A stretch of 64,000 nucleotides of DNA from Pelagibacteraceae bacterium (GTDB lineage: Bacteria > Pseudomonadota > Alphaproteobacteria > HIMB59 > GCA-002718135): the NCBI GenBank assembly GCA_002718135.1, contig PBDN01000002.1, positions 23,678 through 87,677 of the forward strand. The letters run 5' to 3'. The stretch's first letter is position 1. Each line of letters starts with the position of its first letter. Made by a program: the position numbers and the translations under genes. The notes beneath the pieces are model-generated. The model did no database searches. It was not told where the DNA came from and saw nothing but the letters and a program-made list of their open reading frames with translations. Positions 53,983 to 62,714 of this stretch are shown here, piece after piece.

Positions 53983-55149
53983 TTATATTCTATTTAAAAA
54001 ATATTTTTTAATTTCAAATGAAACATACTCAATTTGTTTATTTGTTATTTCATAAAAATTAGGAATTGAAAATGCAGACTTATAAAATTTTTCACAATTT
54101 TTATAATTTTTTTTATTAAATTTAAATTTATTTTTAAAGTATGTAAATTTATATAATGGGACATAATGAACTTGTAGTTTAATATTTTTTTTCAACATAT
54201 ATTCAAAAAAATGTTTTTTTGAAATTTTATATTTTTCAAAGTCAAATTTTAAAACATAAAGATGATACGAATGTTTATAATTATGCTTTTCAACTGGTAA
54301 ATCAAAAAAATCTAGATCTTTAAATAATTTATTATATTTTTTCGCAACAAGTCTTCTTTTGTTAATAGTTTGTTTTAATTTATTCAATTGAGATATTCCC
54401 AAAGCAGCATTTATTTCTGATAATCTATAATTATATCCAATTGATTTAATGTCATAATACCATGAACCATTGCTTTTTTGAGCTTTATAATCTCTTACTA
54501 TTCCATGAGAGCGAGCTTTTTTTAAAAATTCATAATATTTTTTATTATTTGTTAAAATACTCCCACCTTCTCCAGTAGTAAAAGCTTTTACAGGATGATA
54601 ACTGTGAACCACCATATCAGAATATTTTACTGCATAGCCTATATTCCTATTTATTGTAGATCCAATAGAATGACAATTGTCATTTACTAATTTAAATTTA
54701 TATTTTTTCTTTAAATTGTTTAATTCTTGCCAATAACAAGGATGTCCTCCATAGTCGGTAGCAACCACAGCACTTATATTTATTCCTTTTTTTTTATTTC
54801 TTTTTATTTCTTTTTCTAATTTATAAACATCAATATTATTTGTTTCAGGATCTATATCAATTAAATTGATTTTTGCTTTTGAGTAAATTGCAGCATTTGC
54901 AGTTGCTACGAAAGTATTAGCTGATAATAGAATTAAATCATCTTTATTCCATCCTAAAGCCATTCCAGATAAATGCAACCCTGCAGTTCCAGAGCTTACT
55001 GCAATACAATAATTTGATTTAAAAAATTTACATAATTTTTTTTCAAATTTTTCAATAAGAGGCCCTTGAGTTATAAAATCTTTATCAAGACTTCTTTTTA
55101 CGTAATCTACATCACTTTTATCTATGAATTGTTTTGAATAACTAATCAC
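53983..55149 (-). CDS. pseC: PseC-like UDP-4-keto-sugar aminotransferase
   Basis: PLP aminotransferase of the DegT/DnrJ/EryC1/StrS family, 388 aa, closest in text to PseC, which aminates C4 of the altrose intermediate. Family text: FITQGPLIEKFEKKLCKFF, AVSSGTAGLHLSGMALGW, SANTFVATANAAIYSKAKINLIDID, VNDNCHSIGST and VVHSYHPVKAFTTGEGGSI with the Schiff-base Lys in HPVK. It is 343 nt from the PseH block on the same strand. The matching dehydratase PseB and hydrolase PseG are not in the window. Confidence 0.85.
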   Translation of the reverse strand: MISYSKQFIDKSDVDYVKRSLDKDFITQGPLIEKFEKKLCKFFKSNYCIAVSSGTAGLHLSGMALGWNKDDLILLSANTFVATANAAIYSKAKINLIDIDPETNNIDVYKLEKEIKRNKKKGINISAVVATDYGGHPCYWQELNNLKKKYKFKLVNDNCHSIGSTINRNIGYAVKYSDMVVHSYHPVKAFTTGEGGSILTNNKKYYEFLKKARSHGIVRDYKAQKSNGSWYYDIKSIGYNYRLSEINAALGISQLNKLKQTINKRRLVAKKYNKLFKDLDFFDLPVEKHNYKHSYHLYVLKFDFEKYKISKKHFFEYMLKKNIKLQVHYVPLYKFTYFKNKFKFNKKNYKNCEKFYKSAFSIPNFYEITNKQIEYVSFEIKKYFLNRI

Positions 55150-55176
55150 TTACAAATTTTCTACAATCCTTTTAAT

Positions 55177-55296
55177 TTAAGCTTCATCTAAAATCATTCC
55201 ACTAACAAAATCACATATTTGATCAGCTATAAATCCTTCAACTAGTTTATCACGATTTATTGTTAATACGTAGCCTAAATACCACTGAAAAAACAT
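55177..55296 (-). CDS. Possible small protein (39 aa)
   Basis: A short frame of unusually balanced composition: MFFQWYLGYVLTINRDKLVE, then GFIADQICDFVSGMILDEA and TAA, 27 nt before the PseC-like start. It reads like the C-terminal part of a longer helical protein, so it may be a remnant. Not recognised. Confidence 0.35.
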   Translation of the reverse strand: MFFQWYLGYVLTINRDKLVEGFIADQICDFVSGMILDEA

Positions 55297-55629
55297 ATCA
55301 AATTATAAATATAAATTCAGTAAGCGGTAAATAAATACCACTATTTACAATAATTTTTCAATGAATTTCTTAAGAATATTAGCAAAAACTTTATCAAAAT
55401 AATCTTGAAACATATACCACTATTCCCCCAAAGGTTAAGAGGGTTATTTTTAGGTTAACATATGGGTTTAATGGGGATGGGGGTAATAAAAAACATTTAT
55501 TCATAATTGGGACCCAATACAAATCTAAATTAATATTTTAAAAAAACTTGTCACACTGGTGTCACATTGAAAATATTTATAACACAATTTATAAGTAAAA
55601 CTTAAAAGACAAAAGAGAGGGTTTGTAGA
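55297..55629. other. Noncoding stretch beside the partial tRNA copy
   Basis: Contains TACCACT three times in or beside it (about 55280-55425), GT-rich text around 55435-55490 that includes runs of G and a direct repeat TGTCACA-CTGG-TGTCACA near 55550. No convincing ORF. Its base composition differs from the coding neighbours, as expected for decayed mobile-element DNA. Confidence 0.4.
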
Positions 55630-55685
55630 AAAATTTGGAGCGGGCGAAGGGATTCGAACCCTCGACTTCAACCTTGGCAAGGTTG
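55630..55685 (-). repeat. Partial tRNA-Gly copy: 56-bp direct repeat (att-like site)
   Basis: Identical base for base to 56484-56539. It covers the tRNA-Gly(GCC) 3' half from the anticodon stem through CCA plus seven flanking bases (AAAATTT). The 5' half of the tRNA is missing here (sequence diverges to TTTAGTACC), so it cannot make a tRNA. This is the signature left by integration at a tRNA 3' end. Confidence 0.85.
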
Positions 55686-55827
55686 TTTAGTACCAATAGC
55701 GTAAAAATACATTAAGTATTACGCGGATTTTAAAATTAGAAAATTGATTTTTTGAGTCTCAAATGAATCTCTAGTGAATCCAATTATTTTCTTAATTTTG
55801 ACGACTTCGATAGATACTATTTAATAC

Positions 55828-55929
55828 ATGACAATTTATGAAATTGCTTTTGCTTATCTTCTTATAATTCTTTTTAAAAGACTAAAACAATTCATAATAT
55901 ACTTAAAAAAGAAATACCTATTAAATTAA
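55828..55929 (+). CDS. Tiny membrane-peptide ORF A (33 aa)
   Basis: MTIYEIAFAYLLIILFKRLK and a basic tail QFIIYLKKKYLLN. One hydrophobic helix then Lys/Arg-rich end. Lies inside the 56-bp repeat interval. Similar in plan to the next ORF. Translation unproven. Confidence 0.3.
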   Translation: MTIYEIAFAYLLIILFKRLKQFIIYLKKKYLLN

Positions 55930-55937
55930 TTATATTT

Positions 55938-56045
55938 ATGATTACCGAAATTTTAATATTTTACTTATTACCAATGTATTTTGTAGTTTTGATTTTAAAG
56001 AATATAAGAAGAATTATAGTTAAGATAAAAAATAAATACTTTTAA
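55938..56045 (+). CDS. Tiny membrane-peptide ORF B (35 aa)
   Basis: MITEILIFYLLPMYFVVLIL followed by KNIRRIIVKIKNKYF. One helix plus basic tail, beginning 8 nt after ORF A. The plan resembles small hydrophobic peptides of type I toxin systems, but no antisense RNA or other support is visible. Confidence 0.3.
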   Translation: MITEILIFYLLPMYFVVLILKNIRRIIVKIKNKYF

Positions 56046-56073
56046 TTTTAGTTAAATTTGTTATTCTAAATAT

Positions 56074-56247
56074 ATGTTATCAAATATGTTTTGGAATATA
56101 CTTGGAGTTGCAATAGTTATTGGCTTTGTAATATTTAGTGGCCTTGATTGGTATTGGGCGCTTCCTATAGGTATTGTAGTTGCTCTTTTGGTTGTGTTTT
56201 TTGGTGGTTATTTACTTGGAAAGAGTGGTCGCTCTTCTAGATTTTAA
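56074..56247 (+). CDS. Small two-helix membrane protein (57 aa)
   Basis: MLSNMFWNILGVAIVIGFVI, FSGLDWYWALPIGIVVALLV, VFFGGYLLGKSGRSSRF. Two hydrophobic helices separated by the polar turn SGLDWYW and a basic end. Trp, Gly and Pro content is unlike chance AT-rich text, and codons are GC-richer than the neighbours. Located in the repeat-bounded interval. Not recognised. Confidence 0.6.
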   Translation: MLSNMFWNILGVAIVIGFVIFSGLDWYWALPIGIVVALLVVFFGGYLLGKSGRSSRF

Positions 56248-56390
56248 TTTCTAAATACAAAGAGAGAGAAAAACGCTAAAAAATAAAATAAAAAACCGAT
56301 GATTTTAAAATCATTATTGATAAAGCCAAATCCAATACTTCCAAAAATTAGAAGTAAACAAATTCTATAAAACCAACGGTTAATATTCAT
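56244..56390 (-). CDS. Small two-helix membrane protein (48 aa)
   Basis: MNINRWFYRICLLLIFGSIG, FGFINNDFKIIGFLFYFLAF, FSLFVFRN. Two hydrophobic stretches and a charged turn. Converges on the 57-aa protein with a 4-nt 3' overlap. Unrecognised; plausible but could be chance. Confidence 0.4.
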   Translation of the reverse strand: MNINRWFYRICLLLIFGSIGFGFINNDFKIIGFLFYFLAFFSLFVFRN

Positions 56391-56483
56391 AAAAATTAAT
56401 TAATTAAGATTATACTAACACCAACGAAGCGATTATTAAATATGAAGTGCAACTATATTACAACTAAAAGAGGTAAGGGGGTT

Positions 56484-56539
56484 AAAATTTGGAGCGGGCG
56501 AAGGGATTCGAACCCTCGACTTCAACCTTGGCAAGGTTG
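56484..56539 (-). repeat. 56-bp direct repeat within the intact tRNA-Gly
   Basis: Second copy of the repeat at 55630-55685, here as part of the complete tRNA gene. The two copies start 854 bp apart and enclose 798 bp. Confidence 0.85.
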
Positions 56540-56564
56540 CGCTCTACCCCTGAGCTACGCCCGC
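56490..56564 (-). tRNA. tRNA-Gly (anticodon GCC)
   Basis: Read on the minus strand the cloverleaf is complete: acceptor GCGGGCG / CGCCCGC, D-arm GCTC-AGGGGTAGA-GC, anticodon stem CAACC / GGTTG with loop TTGCCAA (anticodon GCC), T-arm GAGGG-TTCGAAT-CCCTT, discriminator T and encoded CCA. It is the only tRNA in the window. Confidence 0.97.
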
Positions 56565-56636
56565 ATTTGTGCTATAATTAATAAATCTTTAAACCTTTAA
56601 GTCAATAACTACAAAATAAATATATAAAATTGACTT

Positions 56637-57209
56637 TTAGATTCTTTTTTTTATAAATTTAGCAGGGTTGCCTCCCCATATTTCAAATGATGGTATACTT
56701 TTTGTAACAATAGATCCTGCTGCAATAACTGATCCATCACCGATATTAACTCCTTTTAAAATAGTTGAACCCACACCTATCCAACAATCACTTCCAATAT
56801 TTATATCATCTACTATCGATTGTTGGTTTAATATTATATTATTTTTGTCTTTATTATGGTCTTGATCATAAATATTACAATTAGGAGCTATCAAAGTATA
56901 GTTACCTATTGATATATTACCTTTGGCAGAAATAATAGATCCTCTACCTATTGAAACATGGTTGCCTATTTTTAAGTTTGGCTTTGGTTTAGTTAACAAA
57001 ATTAATGAATATGATTCAATAACAACATAATCACCAATACTAATTTTAGAATTATCTGTTAATCTAAATTCAACTTTTTTTTCAATATTAATATTGTTGC
57101 CGTATTTAATTCCATGATAATTACAAATAATTTTTGATCTTAAGTTTTTTAAAAAAGTAAAGCTTGATGAACTGGCTTTATCCTTAAATTTATAACGAGT
57201 AACTTCCAT
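56637..57209 (-). CDS. Hexapeptide-repeat acyltransferase
   Basis: Left-handed beta-helix acyltransferase of 190 aa, with repeats such as IGDYVVIESYSLIL, IGNHVSIGRGSIISAKGNISIGNYTLIAPNC and the catalytic-type His in DQDHNKDKNNI. The ending SDCWIGVGSTILKGVNIGDGSVIAAGSIVTKSIPSFEIWGGNPAKFIKK is that of O-acetyltransferases acting on sugars. Substrate is unknown but probably a surface polysaccharide. It is the first gene beyond the tRNA on that side. Confidence 0.85.
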   Translation of the reverse strand: MEVTRYKFKDKASSSSFTFLKNLRSKIICNYHGIKYGNNINIEKKVEFRLTDNSKISIGDYVVIESYSLILLTKPKPNLKIGNHVSIGRGSIISAKGNISIGNYTLIAPNCNIYDQDHNKDKNNIILNQQSIVDDINIGSDCWIGVGSTILKGVNIGDGSVIAAGSIVTKSIPSFEIWGGNPAKFIKKRI

Positions 57210-57318
57210 AGTTTGATTAAAATAATATATACTAGTGATACTATAACAAAAAATTGATTTAACTTAATAAAATATTTAAATAAGAATGAATATTCTTTAA
57301 ATTTGGGAAATTACCAAT

Positions 57319-58953
57319 TTATTTTAGTTTTACAATTTTATTATATTTTATTTCTAAATCTTTTTTTCCAGAAACTAAATCAATGCCCCCAAGAGCTGGA
57401 TCATCTTTTGCTATCAATTTTAATGGATCATAAAAAAAAGTTTTTACTAAATAATCTTTAGCAATCAAAGAAGTTGAAGTGAAAGGCATTGAAATAACGA
57501 TGTCGCTATTTTTAATTATTTGAAAAGGCGATATCTTATTATCAACTATTTGAAAATTTTTTCTTTGATCAATATTTTTAATTAAATTAAAGTATCTTTT
57601 ATCAGTATATAAATGTTTTCTTTTTGTTTTAAAAATAATATTAAATTGATTGCCGCTAAATATATTTACAATATCATTTAAGAAATATTTTGACAATTCA
57701 TAGGTATAATACTCATAATCCATACCTAACGAGCAAAAAACAAACCTTCTAAGAGGTTGCACATCAAATACGCTAATATTAATTTTTTTTGTAAATTTTG
57801 AAAATGATATGGTGTGGAAATCAGACCACCAAATAGGTCCTGTTATTTCCTTGGTATGTAAATTATTCTTGTCATATTTTTCTATCGTTGTTTTTTGATT
57901 TTTGTCCCAAAGAAGATAATGAGGCCAACTGATGAGATGCCAACGATCAGAATTCTTATACTTAGATTTAGATCTACTGTCCCTATAATGTAAAATATTA
58001 GTTGAATAAAAAAATAAAATTATTTTAATATTTTTTTTAGAGGTATCTAGGTGGGTCCATATCGGTCTATAAAACCAGTTAATGTTGGAAAAAAGAATTT
58101 TCTTTGGTAGATTGTTCTCATTTTTAATATTTATAATTTTTCTTCTTAAACCTTCACTTAACATAAAAGGACTCCACCAATGACCTCTTAATAACTCATA
58201 AAAAGAATATAAAATTATTTTGATTCCATAAATTAAAAAAGACCAAAATTGATAGAAGTTATTAAGTTGAAATAAGTATTTTTCGTACGAACCTATAATC
58301 TTTACTTTTCCTAAATTTTTTTCAACTATATTTAAGTTATGATAGATCGTATCTAATTTTTCTTTTTTATAATAGTTAATTAACCAATTAAAAAAATTAT
58401 AATTTGATTTATTTATTGAATTAATAGGTTCTAAAGTAATATTTGCTAAAACAATCGAGTGATTTGTACAAATATTTTTTTTAAATAAAAAAGAAAACAA
58501 TATCTTAAAATAATAAAGTATTCCCTTAAAATAAAAAAAAGTTAAAATTAAATACCAAATAGACAAGCTTAAAACATAATTCACTTTAATGTTTTGTTTT
58601 GACAGCTTGTTTAAAAATTCAGCCGGCATTGGATAAAATATTTTTTTATTTTTTTTACTGTAAAAATTTAACAAAGCTTGATTAAAAGCTATTTTGCCAA
58701 AAATACTAGAAACGAATTGCTTTATAGAAAGTTCGGGATTATCTATATCATAAAATATTGGATGGTTTTTTTTTATATTTGCAGAAAGTTTTGTTTCAAC
58801 AAATACAATATTTTTAATATCATTTATTAAGAAAAATTTATTTTTTTTTTTTAAATAGGAAGATCCTTTCAATATAGATCTGGCAAAACTTTTATTATGA
58901 TTAATTAAGTTAAAAATAGCATTGGAAAAAGGGTTAAAATTAAAGCCAAACAC
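57319..58953 (-). CDS. Polysaccharide-biosynthesis PFTS-motif-type protein
   Basis: A 544-aa protein with a membrane-associated stretch (about 132-166) and a GT-B-like C-terminal half. The phrase DIVISMPFTSTSLIAKDYLVKTFFYDP carries the PFTS motif of a family found in surface-sugar clusters of marine bacteria. It lies in the donor-site region, and reads SGNQFNIIFKTKRKHLYTDKRYF before it. Enzymatic role is not established; a glycosyl- or glycerol-phosphate-type transferase is possible. Divergent from the second NeuB gene. Confidence 0.65.
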   Translation of the reverse strand: MFGFNFNPFSNAIFNLINHNKSFARSILKGSSYLKKKNKFFLINDIKNIVFVETKLSANIKKNHPIFYDIDNPELSIKQFVSSIFGKIAFNQALLNFYSKKNKKIFYPMPAEFLNKLSKQNIKVNYVLSLSIWYLILTFFYFKGILYYFKILFSFLFKKNICTNHSIVLANITLEPINSINKSNYNFFNWLINYYKKEKLDTIYHNLNIVEKNLGKVKIIGSYEKYLFQLNNFYQFWSFLIYGIKIILYSFYELLRGHWWSPFMLSEGLRRKIINIKNENNLPKKILFSNINWFYRPIWTHLDTSKKNIKIILFFYSTNILHYRDSRSKSKYKNSDRWHLISWPHYLLWDKNQKTTIEKYDKNNLHTKEITGPIWWSDFHTISFSKFTKKINISVFDVQPLRRFVFCSLGMDYEYYTYELSKYFLNDIVNIFSGNQFNIIFKTKRKHLYTDKRYFNLIKNIDQRKNFQIVDNKISPFQIIKNSDIVISMPFTSTSLIAKDYLVKTFFYDPLKLIAKDDPALGGIDLVSGKKDLEIKYNKIVKLK

Positions 58954-59135
58954 AAAAACCGTTTATTTTTTATTATTTTATAAAATATATTTGTGAATAA
59001 TATTAATTAATTAGTAACTTAATAGCAAATGAATATTTTAAGACAGCCAATGTTTAAAAACATAAGAAGAAAAAATGATTTAAATCCTTTGATTTCTTGA
59101 ATTTTATTGATAATAAAATCTTCCTTAAAAAATAT

Positions 59136-60206
59136 ATGAATGAACAATCAATTAAAATTGGAGGTACTTCAATTTCAAGTAAATCAAATACATATTTTAT
59201 AGCTGACATTGCTGCAAACTGGGATGGTAGTTTGGACAGAGCTAAAAAATTGATAGAGTTATGTGCCAAAGCAGGTGCAAATGCTGCAAAATTCCAAAAT
59301 TTTAAAGCATCAACAATTGTAAGCAAATATGGATTTGATAATTTGGGTAATGTAGCGCATCAAGCAAAATGGAAAAAGTCAGTTTATGAAGTTTATAAAG
59401 ATGCTTCTTTACCAATTGAATGGACCAAAGAATTAAAAGAGGTGTGTGCTGAATCAGGAATTGATTATTTTACTACACCTTATGATATTGATGATGTGGA
59501 TATATTATCAAAATATGTTGCTGCATGGAAAATTGGCTCTGGAGATATAACATGGCATGAGTTAGTTGAAAAATTGTCTAAAGATAATAAGCCATTAATT
59601 ATAGCAACAGGAGCATCTAACTTCAATGAGGTAGAAATGGCAATGCAAATAGCTAAAAAAAACAACAACAATGTTGTTTTGATGCAATGTAATACAAACT
59701 ACACAGGCAGTATAGATAATTTCAAATATATAAATTTAAATGTTTTAAATTTATATAAACAAAAATTTCCTAATACTATTCTGGGCTTATCTGATCATAC
59801 TCCTGGGGATACTACTGTACTTGGTGCAGTAGCATTAGGGGCAAAAGTTATTGAAAAACATTTTACTGATGACAATAACAGGGAAGGCCCTGATCATCAA
59901 TTTTCTATGACTCCATCAACTTGGAAAAATATGGTTTTAAAAACAAGAGAATTAGAATTAGCATTAGGATATGAAAATAAAAAAATTGAAGAAAATGAAA
60001 AAGAATCGGTAATAGTTCAAAGAAGAGCAATAAGAGCATTTAAGGATTTAAGCAAAGATCATGTTATATCATATGATGATCTTATTGTGCTAAGGCCAAT
60101 TTCTGAGAAAGGTTTGGCTCCTTATAAAATACAAGATGTAATTGGAAAAAAGGTAAAAAAAAATATAGTTGAGGGAGAAGAAATAAATTTTGAAAACATT
60201 GAATAG
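59136..60206 (+). CDS. NeuB-family nonulosonic acid synthase (second copy)
   Basis: A PEP-dependent sugar-acid synthase with TIM barrel and C-terminal SAF domain, 356 aa from this ATG. Text: YFIADIAANWDGSLDRAKKLIELCAKAGANAAKFQNF, YFTTPYDIDDVDILSKYVAAWKIGSGDI, LIIATGASNFNEV, MQCNTNYTG, LGLSDHTPGDTTVLGAVALGAKVIEKHFTDDNNREGPDHQFSM, QRRAIRAFKDLSKDHVISYDDLIVLRP. The lack of the PseI text and the EKHFTDD phrase place it apart from both other NeuB copies. An earlier TTG frame start is possible, but the ATG fits better. Product sugar not determined. Confidence 0.85.
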   Translation: MNEQSIKIGGTSISSKSNTYFIADIAANWDGSLDRAKKLIELCAKAGANAAKFQNFKASTIVSKYGFDNLGNVAHQAKWKKSVYEVYKDASLPIEWTKELKEVCAESGIDYFTTPYDIDDVDILSKYVAAWKIGSGDITWHELVEKLSKDNKPLIIATGASNFNEVEMAMQIAKKNNNNVVLMQCNTNYTGSIDNFKYINLNVLNLYKQKFPNTILGLSDHTPGDTTVLGAVALGAKVIEKHFTDDNNREGPDHQFSMTPSTWKNMVLKTRELELALGYENKKIEENEKESVIVQRRAIRAFKDLSKDHVISYDDLIVLRPISEKGLAPYKIQDVIGKKVKKNIVEGEEINFENIE

Positions 60207-60909
60207 TATTCCTCATATTTCTATAATTATCACATCATATAATTACGAAAGTTTTATATGTGATGCAGTTGATTCCTGTTTCGTTTCTGGACAAAATTTA
60301 AAAAAGGAAATAATAGTAATTGATGATGGTAGTACGGATAAAACTTTAGATAAGCTTAAAAAATATAAAGATAAAATAAAGGTTATAGAGAAAAAAAACG
60401 AAGGTTTAGAAAAAGCAGTGAATCTTGGTATTACAAACTCTAATGGCTTATATTGGGTAAGACTAGATGCCGATGATTACTTTACAGATAACTATTTTGA
60501 AATTGTTTCTGAATATTTACACTTAGATTATAGTTTTTATTATGGTGATCATTTTTTAGTTGATAAAAATAAAAATTATTTGAAAACGATTGTTATGCCT
60601 GATTGTGATGTTCAAACAATAAGATCAATGGGTGACTTTTTACCAGGTGCAGTAATGTACAAAAAAGATATAGTTAACATAATTGGCTTATACAATGAAA
60701 AATTTAAAAATAGTGGATATGAAAATTATGATTATATTTTAAGAATAATTGAAAAAAATTATAAAGGATTAAAAATTAATAAACCATTATTGAATTATAG
60801 AATGCATAATAATAACATGTCTAAAAATAGAAATGTAAATAATAGATTTATTGATCATTTAGTTGATAGATTTAATTTAGATAAAAATATTTTTTATAAA
60901 AAATTTTAA
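60190..60909 (+). CDS. Family 2 glycosyltransferase
   Basis: GT-A inverting glycosyltransferase, 239 aa. ISIIITSYNYESFICDAVDSCFVSG, EIIVIDDGSTDKTLDKL, ITNSNGLYWVRLDADDYFTDNYF with the DxD (RLDADD) and LLNYRMHNNNMSKN are classical. The start is a TTG that overlaps the NeuB 3' end by 17 nt and has the purine-rich GAGGGAGAAG ahead of it. Likely transfers the sugar made by the neighbouring synthase; acceptor unknown. Confidence 0.85.
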   Translation: MKTLNSIPHISIIITSYNYESFICDAVDSCFVSGQNLKKEIIVIDDGSTDKTLDKLKKYKDKIKVIEKKNEGLEKAVNLGITNSNGLYWVRLDADDYFTDNYFEIVSEYLHLDYSFYYGDHFLVDKNKNYLKTIVMPDCDVQTIRSMGDFLPGAVMYKKDIVNIIGLYNEKFKNSGYENYDYILRIIEKNYKGLKINKPLLNYRMHNNNMSKNRNVNNRFIDHLVDRFNLDKNIFYKKF

Positions 60910-61655
60910 ATGTACATTGTTGTTATCCCATCAGATACATATTTGTTCACTAAATTTTTTATTTCATTATTATGATCCAAATAATCAATAATTAAATTTA
61001 CAGGAATATTTGGACTCAATTTTTTAAATTTTTCATAAACACTTCTTAACAAAACAAGATCCTCTGGATAATCAGCAGTTAAACGAATATCTTCTCTTTG
61101 TAATTTATTTTCTGTACTGACAAAGTTTATTTTAAAATCTTTTTTGTTTTCTCTTATGTAAAGAGTGCATAATTCTGATCTGTGTTTTGCCGATCCATTG
61201 TTCCATGATTTTTCTAAAGAGTTTAAATTTATTATTTCAAAACCACTTCCATTTGGAACGTTATCTATTGTAGATAAATCAAAATTTTTTTCTCTATGAT
61301 TAAGCCAAACATTATCGATATACTCGTATAAACAAAATGGGGATTCAGATGTTACCCTAAACACATCTGTTCCATTAACGTGTTTACAGCATTTTATTAG
61401 CCTAAATAAAACATCTTTTTCGTCTCCACTTATTGAAGAAATATTGTGTTTTTTTGCTATTGAGTGATAGACATCATTTTCAGCACCCTCTGCAACACCT
61501 AATACAATCTCATCTATTGATTTAGATTTTTTTAAATAAGAAATTATGTAATCAAGAATTGAAATATTATTTTTTATATCTAAGTTTTGAAGAGGCTTGC
61601 CATACAATCTTGAACCACTGTTCCGACAGGCTAAACAAGCTATTAATTTTTTCAA
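60906..61655 (-). CDS. Cytidylyltransferase (SpsF/NeuA-like)
   Basis: A sugar-nucleotidyltransferase of the SpsF/CMP-sugar group, 249 aa. The nucleotide loop is ACLACRNSGSRLYGKPLQNL; SGDEKDVLFRLIKCC and VFRVTSESPFC mark the CTP-site strand. RLTADYPEDLVLLRSVYEKF is the usual end. It should activate a nonulosonic acid as its CMP derivative. It overlaps the GT2 gene by 4 nt at its 3' end and the third NeuB gene by 4 nt at its 5' end. Confidence 0.82.
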   Translation of the reverse strand: MKKLIACLACRNSGSRLYGKPLQNLDIKNNISILDYIISYLKKSKSIDEIVLGVAEGAENDVYHSIAKKHNISSISGDEKDVLFRLIKCCKHVNGTDVFRVTSESPFCLYEYIDNVWLNHREKNFDLSTIDNVPNGSGFEIINLNSLEKSWNNGSAKHRSELCTLYIRENKKDFKINFVSTENKLQREDIRLTADYPEDLVLLRSVYEKFKKLSPNIPVNLIIDYLDHNNEIKNLVNKYVSDGITTMYI

Positions 61656-62656
61656 TTTAAGTCCTTTGTTAAAATAGGTAAACCTTTCTTTATACTTTTA
61701 TTCAAAGTCTTACCAAAAACCATATCTGGATTAAAAATTACATGCTTTAATGACATTACTTTAGTTCTTTTGAAATTAATATGTTGTTTATTTATAATTG
61801 TTTTTCTTGATAAATTCTTTTTAGCCAATATAATTTTACTTGATTTGTTTACATATTCTGTTTCTTTTTTTGAAACATTTAGACTTTTAACACCTAAAGA
61901 TTTCTCCATATTTCTAATTGATTTAACAAAATTAGTAAACTCACCTACATCTAAAGCAGAAATATAATCTTCTATTTTTAATTCTCTATCTAACGTAAGA
62001 TGTTTTTCAATAGCATCAGCCCCAGCACCAATAGCAACCAATGGTAATAATTTAGAGGCATCAGAGTTACCCAAAGAGTGATCCATAAAACCTACATTTG
62101 TATTTGGGTATTTTTCTTTGTATTCATTAATTTTTAACAAATTGTTGTCTTTCAATAAAGTTGGCTCTGATTGTATTCCATGTAAAATTGTTACATTGTT
62201 TTTATAAATATTTAAACTTAGTAATTTATCAATATCTTCAATCTTTCTTCCAGAAACAGATATTAATATATTCTTAAAATTTTTAAAAGATTCTTTGATT
62301 AATGAATAGTTAAAAAAATCTGCAGTAGATATTTTTACTCCATCAGCACCTATTTGTTTTGCAATTTTAAAACTTTTTGGACCATAAATATCAAAAAAAA
62401 TTTTTTTGTTATGTTTATGTGTTGTTTTTACTAAATTTAACCATACGGCTGTGCTCATTTCTAAACTTTTAAATAATTTGTAGTGTTCATATAAGTTAGT
62501 GCATAACTCATCAGCAAAAACTAGTTGAAATTTCACAATGTCTGCATTGGTTTTTAAAAAAGCATCTAATAAAAGATTTGCTAAGTACGGATTGCCTTCA
62601 AAGCCCTGAGCAATTTCTGCAATAATTTGAACTTTTTTTTTGTTTTTATTTTTCAT
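61652..62656 (-). CDS. NeuB-family nonulosonic acid synthase (third copy)
   Basis: Sugar-acid synthase of 334 aa. VQIIAEIAQGFEGNPYLANLLLDAFLKTNADIVKFQLVF, IFFDIYGPKSFKIAKQIGADGVKIST, ILISVSGRKIEDIDK, GFMDHSLGNSDASKLLPLVAIGAGADAIEKHLTLDR and a C-terminal SAF domain (IILAKKNLSRKTIINKQHINFKR) are present. The barrel text differs clearly from the other two copies, reading ISVSGR where they read STG. It is 4 nt overlapping with the cytidylyltransferase and 58 nt from the class III aminotransferase. Product sugar unknown. Confidence 0.82.
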   Translation of the reverse strand: MKNKNKKKVQIIAEIAQGFEGNPYLANLLLDAFLKTNADIVKFQLVFADELCTNLYEHYKLFKSLEMSTAVWLNLVKTTHKHNKKIFFDIYGPKSFKIAKQIGADGVKISTADFFNYSLIKESFKNFKNILISVSGRKIEDIDKLLSLNIYKNNVTILHGIQSEPTLLKDNNLLKINEYKEKYPNTNVGFMDHSLGNSDASKLLPLVAIGAGADAIEKHLTLDRELKIEDYISALDVGEFTNFVKSIRNMEKSLGVKSLNVSKKETEYVNKSSKIILAKKNLSRKTIINKQHINFKRTKVMSLKHVIFNPDMVFGKTLNKSIKKGLPILTKDLN

Positions 62657-62714
62657 AAAATTAATTTACCTATCTTTATACAATTTAAATAAAAATTATA
62701 TAATTTAAAAAAAA

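Noticed and set aside
55630..55685. A second functional tRNA-Gly gene
   Set aside because: Only the 3' half is present; the sequence diverges in the anticodon 5' stem and no acceptor 5' strand or D-arm exists. It is recorded as a repeat.
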